From positions 1 to 64,000 of the forward strand of contig CALYLX010000046.1 in assembly GCA_944990035.1 (NCBI GenBank): a DNA stretch of 64,000 bases, given 5' to 3'. The stretch's first letter is position 1; each line of letters starts with the position of its first letter. This stretch comes from Clitopilus passeckerianus. Lineage: Eukaryota; Basidiomycota; Agaricomycetes; Agaricales; Entolomataceae. Made by a program: the position numbers and the translations under genes. The notes below the pieces were generated by a model, which searched no databases, was not told where the DNA came from, and was given only the letters and a program-made list of their open reading frames with translations. Below, piece by piece: positions 56,394 to 64,000 of this stretch.

Positions 56394-58809
56394 TTATAAA
56401 GCCTGAAGTTCGCCGATCACGATAACGTCAACTTGAGAACCTGCTTCGAGGACATCCACCCCAGCCTCGCCCTTCAGCGGGAGAACCACTAGCCCGTTTG
56501 CCCCACTCAAGCTTGCAACGCGGCTGGACCTTTGTCCGCCAGTCGTGAAAGCCTTTATTCCACCATTTCCAACCTTCAGAATTACACGATGGAACTCCAA
56601 GCGAGGATCCAGCCTCGTAGGAGATTGCAGCTGGGGACGCTAGGATCAGAAACTTGTACAAGGATATACGTATATGCTTTACATACCTCTGCTTTCACCC
56701 GAGGCAGTTGTGCCTTCGACCATTCCCACCCAGCCATCAGTCTCAACGTAGGAAGTACGAAAGTATAAAATGTGACCAAAGCAGATGCGGGATTACCAGG
56801 GAGTGCGAAAACGGGCTTGGCTTTTACTCCATTCGCCGACTGACCCTCCACTGCTGGGACAGGTATGGTCGCGAATGTAGTAGGTTTGCCAGGCTTGATA
56901 GTGACTCTGCCAAAATGGACGGTCCCCCCGAAGTGTCTCTCGATTATAGGTTTGAGCAGGTCCGTGGGGCCCATAGACGTGCCTCCAGTTGTGAGGAGGA
57001 TATCTGCTAGCTGAATCCCTTTCCGCATCGCTTCTACGTGGGCATCGATCCTACGCGAACTGTCAAACAAAGAAGAGAAAGATACCGTCGAAGACTCAAC
57101 TTGTCCGGAACGATGCCAAGATCGAGTACGTCATATCCCATACTCTCAAGGGCTGCCCGAAGGGAAGGTCGGTTGGTATCAAAGACCCCGCCCCACCCGT
57201 TGCCTGATAATGAAGTGGGCTGCTGAAGATCAATAATTTCGTTTCCTGTACTGAGGATAGCGATAACGGGCTTTTTCACAACTTCGACCTACAATAGGTT
57301 GTGTGAGGCAGCCAAACCAAAGTTGATATTCATCCTACCTCCTTCCTGCCGACGAAAGCCAGAGTTCCGATCTCACCACCGACGCTGCCAAGTAGTTCTC
57401 CTTTATGCAGCACAAGGTCTCCTTTGAGGGCATCCGAGCCTGGAGCACGTATGTTTTCCCCAGCTGGAACTTGTGCTAGGGTCTCGATCTCCTTCTCCTC
57501 TCCATCCTCTCCCTCTTCTCCCGAGAATGTTGAAACAAGGCGCGTATCTTCGACCATGATCACTGCGTCCGCACCTGCTGGGATCGGACCGCCTGTGTTT
57601 ACCCGATAGACTGAGCCTGCGGGAATAGGATCCAAAAGAGTGTGCGTTTGGGTCGTCAGCACTTTGTACGTTCCTGGTTGATCGGTAGCTAGCAGGGATT
57701 AGGATCTATAGTAGATGACACCTGGAAACACTCACATCTAATCGCATATCCATCGACGTTGGTGGTGCTAGTTGGTGGAGCATCCTGAGGAGCGTGAACA
57801 TCGGAAGCAAGGATATGGCCTCGTAGGTCGGGTGTAACCTGGTGAAGAATCTCGGTATCATAGAAGCAGCTAGAAGCTAAAGCCCCGTACGGCTTTTTTC
57901 TCAACCGGAAGCACTTCGACATGCTTCTGTATCAGTTGGAGTGCATTCTCATACGAAATCAGTGGATAAGGAGAGTGCCTATGGCGAGCAGAAACTAAAG
58001 AACGAAGAAACATCAGCGAAATTTCTTCAGAAGTTGGAGTCAGAAACATACCAGGTGCAGAGGGATCATGAGAGACCGTTGACCTGGGCTGAGGTATGTT
58101 ATGTCCATGGTTGTGTCCACCCGTAGCATGGTGATGGTGGTGGTGGTCATGGCCATGTGTATGCCCTTTTGCACTGTGCCCACCAGCAGCCAATTCGGCA
58201 TGCACCTGTTTCCCGGAACCGCCTCTGATCAGTTCAACAGCGTGATCAACAAGTCCACCAGCAAACAAGGCCTCCAGGTTTTCCTTAACTGCCTTCACGC
58301 TCCCAGGAAGGGTGACCACAAGTGTGTTCCCGATGGTCCCTGCGATGGGCCTGGAGAGGGCCGCCAAAGGAGTATGTTTGAGAGAAGTCGAAAGGAGAAC
58401 ATGTACTAGGCCTGAGGCCTCACGCTCAAGTAGTGGTTTGATAGCCTAGTCATGTCACTCAGGATTGGCAGCCCTGCAGTTGCATGTACCGTGATAACAC
58501 ACCTCGGGTGTCATATCTCTAACTCCAAATCCGGTGCCTCCTGTGGTGATTATCCAGTCCACGTCGCCTGCACTTGCCCATTTAGAGACGACAGTTCTGA
58601 TAGCCAGTAGATCATCTGGAACAATTGCATTGTGAGTGGATGTGAATCCACTACGAGTGTTCAGAATCTCCTTGATAGTCGGACCTGACTTGTCGGCGGC
58701 GGCATTAGTTGCAGCAGTATCGCTAACTAAGGACAATGAAGCCTGTGAAAGGATAGGATCAAGAGAGTGCTAACCGACCTGTGAGGACTGCAACGCGAAT
58801 CGAGCTCAT
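56394..58809 (-). CDS. Molybdopterin adenylyl/molybdenum transferase fusion (gephyrin/CnxE type)
   Basis: The first exon (58779-58809) encodes MSSIRVAVLT; exon 2 starts at 58726 and continues VSDTAATNAAADKSGP, the MogA/MoaB opening. DWIITTGGTGFGVRDMTPEA, IKPLLEREASGLVHVL and SRPIAGTIGNTLVVTLPGS complete the G domain, which adenylates molybdopterin. A linker with a histidine run (GHTHGHDHHHHHHATGG) follows. The E (MoeA) domain then begins at RHRHSPYPLISYENALQLIQ and includes PTSTTNVDGYAIR, NTGGPIPAGADAVIMVEDTR, ILSTGNEIIDL, DILLTTGGTSMG and FALPGNPASALVTF. It inserts molybdate. Order G then E matches animals and fungi, not plants. The product is required for nitrate reductase, sulfite oxidase and xanthine dehydrogenase. 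About eight introns are present. Confidence 0.93.
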
Positions 58810-58946
58810 CGTTGTCGTCGATCAGAAAGTTCAAGTTCAGAACGAAATGCTCACGGGCCCAGGTATCTGGCGTCACTACGAACTGGATTTTCAAAGGTTG
58901 AATTCTACACTAATACATACATATACCGGTCAGTATACTATTGTTT

Positions 58947-60560
58947 TCACTGCTTCTCTTGATCGAGGCACATAGTGCGATAACAGGAATTCAACTTTCG
59001 AAGGTGTGGCATCAAGTCAATAAATGAGATACCTAGGGCGGTTCCTCTATTATCCTCATCATTTTCCTCTACGATATCCCAGATATCAAATTCGCAATCT
59101 GGTCCTGTTAATTCGGCCAGGTAGATGGCGATATCCGGGATGTCATCCTTATTTACGGTGAGGCCTACGGACAGTGATTTGAGCCTAGGAACCTGAGTAG
59201 GAATTAATCGGGCGGGTGGAATAGTCGGGTTGATTACAAGGCTGATGCATTCAAGCGCTGGGCAAGATTGCAGGAGGTCTGGTAGGACATCAACGGTGAC
59301 TGAAACCTGATTTGAGCACGGAGCTGAGGATTTTGGAGACAGATAAAGCACTCTCAACAGGGGTAAAGCATGGGCGAGTCGATGAATGTCGTTGTTGGTC
59401 ATTTCTATGATGCTGGGAAAGTCGAGATGTAGCCTACGAAGATGGTGGCAATTGAGGAGAGGTTCAATCTCTGTGAAAGGTAGGGGTTCTTTTACTTCGG
59501 CGCCTTTGGTACAATGCTTCTTGAAAGCATTTACAACCAGTTCTTCGATTGGAAGTGTGCAGTTTCCAATGGATTCGAATAACGCTTGTGAATGGTCGAT
59601 AAAATCACTAGGCCCCAACTGGATATTGATAAATCGAAGACTTGGAGGAAATGCTACTAGCTGAAAGAACTTGATGATATCGGCAGATCGGGCATGGAAG
59701 TCGATAACCTTGAGCGAAGGATATCCATTGGGCTGGCCGAAGGGGCTATAGTCAATGACTGCAAGCGCGTCGGGGCGAAAACGCTGGAAATCGGCAATGC
59801 TCGAGGACCGTATTTCCCTCAAAGACGAGCATGTCGACAAAGCATCCAATGCTTCAGTTGAAAGAAGTTGATCTGCTAGGACCAAAGATTCTAGGCTAGA
59901 GATCTTGGGTAGAGATTTTGCAAGAGTCTGCTGGATGCGAGCGTCACGGTGTCTACAGCGAAACTTAATGGTCAATAGTCTAGGGCAGCGCGTTGAAAGC
60001 GCTGGAAAGAAGTTAATTATGTCATGGAGGCGATCGTCCGACACAGGTCCTTGTTCCGGAAGTTGGATTGATATGTATTCAAGTTTTGGGGAAAGTAGAG
60101 GGAGGCAATAGATGAGTTGCAGGGAGCAAAGCCAACGAATGTGGGTAAGATTTGGGAGAAGGTACGGTGTTGGATTAGATATCACGGCCGTAATAAGATC
60201 TCCAGAAAAGCTTATTTGCGAATCTCCAACAAGCAAGTCCTCAACCCGTTCGGCATAGAAACAAAAACGATCCCGACGAGTATAGGAAGGGAGAACCACC
60301 TTCGGCGAGTAAACTTATCAGCCTGCCGCATGACAAGAAGCAGAGATCCCAACCTTTTGTTTCTTGATCTCCAATAGCGAGAGCAAGGGCGTCAAATCGT
60401 GCAGTTCCCTCCAGAGGATGGCGGCCGTGATTCGGTGCCACTTCTGGCAGATACGAGCACAAACGACTCTGTCGTGCTTCTCAGAGAGTTCCAGGATCCG
60501 CCTTATGATCTGCAGGGAGTCGAGAGCTGCCTGTGTGTAGCTGCCAACAGTGGTATGCAT
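58947..60560 (-). CDS. F-box protein with leucine-rich C-terminal region (copy A)
   Basis: Exons 60354-60560 and 58947-60299 join in phase 0 (KKQK/VVLPSY) to give 519 residues. The N-terminus (MHTTVGSYTQAALDSLQIIR) carries a degenerate F-box: RILELSEKHDRVVCARICQK, then WHRITAAILWRELHDLTPLL. The long second exon has the repeat pattern of Agaricomycete F-box proteins, with YAERVEDLLVGD, LLPNLTHIRWLCSLQLIYCL, ISSLESLVLADQLLSTEALD and CPALECISLVINPTIPP. Such proteins are substrate receptors of SCF ubiquitin ligases; the substrate is unknown. It is a paralogue of the next gene upstream on the same strand. The F-box lacks some consensus residues. Confidence 0.75.
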
Positions 60561-60718
60561 GGCATTCGACTTGGAAGTTATCGATCAACGTGACAGCCAG
60601 AACCCTGATGATGATATGCTATTGGCGCTGTTTATTTGTTTCTCTGACTCTAACAGATAATCATGCTCAAAATAAATTGTTTATTACTTAGATATACACT
60701 GGTAATTGCTTGATATTG

Positions 60719-62364
60719 TCACGTAAACCCGTGGTGTTTGTCCAGCTCCCTCACATATGAAACAAGTTCGTGAACAAGAGGGGAGCAAGCACTTCCAGAA
60801 GCGCTAGGATTTAGCTCTGCGACGAATCTAGCATTGATCCCGCACTGTCGGGTCGTCATCCTAGCAATGAATATTGCCAGCTCGTAGGGGTCGTTTTCTG
60901 GCTTCAGGAAGCCCAATCTAAGGGATTGGAGGCAGGAAAGCCGCCACTTCGGGAATGTTCGCACAGGGGGAGGCGACCTGGATGGGTCAATAACAAGGTG
61001 CAGTCTTTGTATTTCGGGCCAAAATTGCGCTACCTTAGCAAGGCCCGTGGGGGAGGCCAACTGGCTGGTGACACCTCGAGGCAGATTCTTGAAGTTTGGG
61101 AATATACGAAGGTCTGTCATTTTGGGCCAGGCTTGAGCCAGATCAACGAGCTGATCATCGGTTGTCTCCACAAAACATGGTAGCAAGAGTGTAAACCGCT
61201 GCAGGCGCTTGCACTCCATCAAAGGCCTGAGGGTGCTAAAAGGGAGGGTCGTGGTTAGGTCGGGCGGTACTTCACCATACGATTCAATGGTGAGATTTTC
61301 TAGGGAAGGAAGGTTATATCCAATGGCTTGGAAAACAAAGTTTGCCTGGAGGAGAACGTCTGAAGGAGCTAGGCGGAAGCCCAAGCTCCGGAGGCTGGGG
61401 GGAAAAGCCTTTGTTTCTAACAATTTAACGATGGCATCCACTGTGGTGTTTACTTCCAGATGGTTAAGAGATTGAAAGGCGCCGTTGGTCTTAAATATGG
61501 TGTATTCCGTTACGTGGCTTTGGTTGAGATCTGGCCGATCGGCTAGGACCTCGCCCGATAAGCTGGATATTTTGATGGAATTCAACATAGAGCATGCAGC
61601 CAAGGAAGCGAGGATGCTGGCAGTCAGCAGTCGATCCGGCAAGTACACTCTCTTGAGAGAGTGCAATTTTGACAAGAAATCGGCAAGAGCGCGGTCCAAG
61701 ATTACCTCGAAATGAGAGGATTCAACTTTCAGCTCCTCGAGGAAGGGGCAGATCCTCGAAACGATGGCTAGCAGACTCTCAAACGTCTCCCAATATGTGG
61801 TGCTAGACGCTTCTACGGCGGGGGGAACGATGCGAATGGAGAACGATGTGATTTTGGGCGAGAGAAAGGTGACAACGTGTGCAACAGGTAGTTGAGACTT
61901 CCATTCAAGGTGCGTGAGGTTGGGGAGCAGGTACTGCATAGGTTTCATAGAAAGAAGTTGGAACGTTGCCTCATTTGCCCATGCTCGAGCTGATGTCCCA
62001 ACACTGAGCGATCTCACCCGCTTGGCATGGAACGACAGGCGACCCCAGCGATCTTCCGTTGCAAGGAGGTATCTTTGACGAGGCTGCGCTGGTTTAGGCA
62101 AAGTGATATGGAAAAGTAATTTAGACCGACCATATTATCTACACCCCACAACATTCTGAAGAGCACGACAGGCTCTTTCAGATGGCGCCACAACTCATCG
62201 ATGGCTGCTTCATACCAATGCTTGGAAACGAGAGCACAAGCAGCACGACTTCTGATTGGTAAAAATCCAATAACCAGTCTCAAGACATGAGGGATTGTAA
62301 GGGCCAGGTAAGGACCTGGAATGGTTGGGATTTGTTCAATGCAATTGAGGTCGTTGGTGTTCAT
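60719..62364 (-). CDS. F-box protein with leucine-rich C-terminal region (copy B)
   Basis: Exons 62131-62364 and 60719-62083 give 532 residues. The start at 62364 reads MNTNDLNCIEQIPTIPGPYL. The F-box is IPHVLRLVIGFLPIRSRAAC, then ALVSKHWYEAAIDELWRHLK. The second exon parallels copy A: LSFHAKRVRSLSVG, YLLPNLTHLEWKSQLPVAHV, LHSLKRVYLPDRLLTASILA and FPPSLRSLGFRLAPSDVLLQ. The acceptor choice (CCAGCGCAG then CCTCGTCAAAG) is set by the frame. The two copies lie head to tail with about 160 bp between stop and start. They clearly share ancestry but differ at most positions, so the duplication is old. Confidence 0.8.
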
Positions 62365-62474
62365 CGCTTTGCCTGGTGAAGATGCCAAGCGATTGAGCGA
62401 AACCCATCGAGTTCTAGTTCAGGGCAGGTTTATATGCAAGGAACAGTGACTAGACATTTACATGTTGCTTCAAC

Positions 62475-63545
62475 TCAAAGACCAAGGTCCTCCATTCGTA
62501 ATGTAAGACTAATATTTTCCTGCACTCCATCTACCAGCTCCTGGGCCATCGAAACATTGGATAATCTTGCTTGCAAGACAGGCAGGCAGGCCTTGAATAG
62601 GTTGATGGCCTGCGAGCGAGGCGTATGTGCTTCAGATGGGCCGCCATCAGCTTGAACCATTGCAATAAAGCCTAAGATACAGTCCTGCAAGTCTTTTCCT
62701 TTTTTCTCAAGTTCTTCTACGGAAAAGAGTCAGTCTAGGAGGGTGGCAAGACTGCCAGTTACCATACCAAGGGTATCAAGCATCTCACTATATACTTGCA
62801 ATGGTTCCTCATCCTGGACAACATCATCGACGTCTCGTGATGCTAGCTGTAGAGCTTCATGTTCGGCATGAGAACATAGGTCTCCATGCACGACGAATGC
62901 CCTCATAAGGCTGGGAGCACTTGTCAGTGCCTGCAATGGGTTGAGGGCGTGGTCTTCCGTAGGGAAACAGGGGCACGTACACTGTCTTCACCCGAACGAA
63001 CACCTGTCGCCTGTTCAGCATCTTCATGAGTATTGTCCGCTAAGAGGTCCAGTTCCTCCCGTAGTTTCGCGGTTAATGCATTAGCGTCTCCTTCAGACCC
63101 GAAGCAAGCTTCAAGGGTCGATGCAATGGCTAACCAAGAAGTCTTGGTAGGTTCGGAAGCATTACTCTTAGTCGAATGCTCATCCGAATTCGCAACCTCC
63201 TTAATCTGGTCCGGTGTTTCAATCGCTTGCTCAGAGGCGAGATCTGGCTGGCGGCCGGATGCGTTTTCGAACAGTTCGCCTTCGGATTGAAGGCCAGAAT
63301 CATGTTTAATCGCCTCAGATAACTTAGGATTTTCCGATGGAGTTTTGGCCTCGAGAGCAGTACTGCCTTGCAAGGAGCTGGTGGCATCGGTGGCCGTTGA
63401 AGACGGTGGATCACTGGTGGTTAAAGGTTTTGTTGTGATAGTCCGTCCTGAACATATTCAGCTGGTATATCGTTGTTCTGCAGGAGTATCCGACTGTACC
63501 ACGCGAAGCATCTGATTCTGAAGGCTCTTGTATTGTCGTTGACAT
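62475..63545 (-). CDS. 305-residue acidic protein, function unknown
   Basis: Exons 63500-63545, 62981-63447, 62768-62930 and 62475-62716 keep phase throughout. The ATG at 63545 opens MSTTIQEPSESDASRGRTIT. The first 130 residues are disordered and Ser/Glu/Thr-rich. The rest is helical: TSWLAIASTLEACFGSEGDA, NALTAKLREELDLLADNTHE, EPLQVYSEMLDTLGLEELEK and AQELVDGVQENISLTLRMED. No domain is recognised. A - strand ORF further upstream (to 63675) has no supporting splice sites and is taken as leader. The gene is divergent from the acyltransferase gene, with about 240 bp between starts. Confidence 0.6.
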
Positions 63546-63782
63546 GGTGGAAATCGTGGCGGCAGTCAGAGCAACCAGCGCGAGGCGACAAAGTATTTTC
63601 GAACTCCGCTCCCACCTTCCTTCCCCAAGCATTCTGCATCAAGCGACTCTGCTCGCTGTGCCGCCTGGCGAGCAAGCTTTGAGCACTGAAATTCTTGTTC
63701 TATCGGCTTCACATTCCCTGTAATCTACTGCCACCATCTACCTCTGGAATTATTTTTTCATAGACATTCTTCATCCTCAATT

Positions 63783-64000
63783 ATGGCCATGGCATTCTTA
63801 GGCTCCATCATACGGCCAGTTGCCTACGTTTCCGTCCCATTCCTCCTCCTCCGTTCTTTCGCCTCGAAGTCTGCAGTAGGAAGATACTATATCAGACAAG
63901 GAATCTATGTGACCACAATGATGACAGTGGCTGCCTGCAGCGCGGTTATTGCTGCAGGCATGTGCGTAATTGGCAGTCGCTTTGACGTGAATTTCGTGGT
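63783..64000 (+). CDS. N-terminus of a probable 1-acylglycerol-3-phosphate acyltransferase (partial)
   Basis: The ATG at 63783 opens MAMAFLGSIIRPVAYVSVPF, followed by a second hydrophobic segment (TTMMTVAACSAVIAAGMCVI) and GSRFDVNFVV, where the window ends. Two N-terminal membrane segments with a basic GRYYIRQG linker and R-F-D-V-N-x-V just before the expected catalytic region resemble fungal Slc1-type enzymes. These make phosphatidic acid in the ER. The catalytic NHQSxxD motif would lie beyond the window, so the name rests on the leader only. Confidence 0.5.
   Translation, partial: MAMAFLGSIIRPVAYVSVPFLLLRSFASKSAVGRYYIRQGIYVTTMMTVAACSAVIAAGMCVIGSRFDVNFV

Overview
This window looks like nuclear DNA of a filamentous basidiomycete fungus, most probably an Agaricomycete. 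The genes are compact and intron-rich. Nearly all introns are about 50-60 nt with GT-AG ends, and CTNAN-like branch sites are visible in several. Genes lie on both strands with short spacers. The contents (neurofibromin-type RasGAP, FEN1 with a basidiomycete-type acidic/lysine insertion, tandem F-box/leucine-rich proteins, complex I accessory subunits) fit that assignment. I see no prokaryotic operons, tRNA, rRNA, CRISPR array or intact transposon.

Layout. 1-2890 (-): a Nam8/Csx1-type three-RRM protein that runs off the left edge and carries an apparent 1-nt frameshift in RRM1. 4980-14876 (+): a very large neurofibromin/Ira-type RasGAP. 15137-18529 (+): a coiled-coil protein. 19311-20941 (+): an RGS-domain membrane protein. 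21323-25196 (-): mitochondrial ribosomal protein uL30m, a DUF1992 (DNAJC28-like) protein and a stomatin. 25802-27110 (+): an EVE-domain THYN1 homologue. 27661-30361 (-): a possible Utp8/NOL11-like ribosome-biogenesis protein. 30713-35241: a mitochondrial block with NDUFAF3, NDUFA8, a lipoate ligase and NDUFA1, plus a small ubiquitin-like protein. 35636-45348: a low-complexity protein, a TB2/DP1 (REEP) ER-shaping protein, the splicing factor Bud31 and a Kha1-type K+/H+ antiporter. 45629-47283: a decayed F-box gene. 47592-51800: two divergent low-complexity proteins. 52088-58809 (-): FEN1, a predicted DNA-base-hypermodification protein with a chromodomain, and a gephyrin-type molybdenum cofactor enzyme. 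58947-63545 (-): two tandem F-box proteins and an uncharacterised protein. 63783-end (+): the start of a probable lysophosphatidate acyltransferase.

The most interesting locus is 54054-55581. It encodes a two-exon protein that joins a helical domain of the alpha-glutamyl/putrescinyl-thymine pyrophosphorylase / 5-hmdU-kinase-associated type to a C-terminal chromodomain. That implies a chromatin-targeted system acting on modified DNA bases. It sits next to FEN1, both genes have MluI cell-cycle-box-like motifs upstream, and a potential modified-base reader (EVE/THYN1) lies about 28 kb away. Other unusual points are an apparent AT-AC intron in the lipoate ligase gene, a perfect 15-bp hairpin inside a RasGAP exon, a TAATG overlap between an upstream ORF and a main ORF, and physical clustering of complex I genes.

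Exon junctions were worked out by eye from splice signals, frame and family conservation. Where they are quoted to the base they keep the frame; elsewhere only the outer limits are given.
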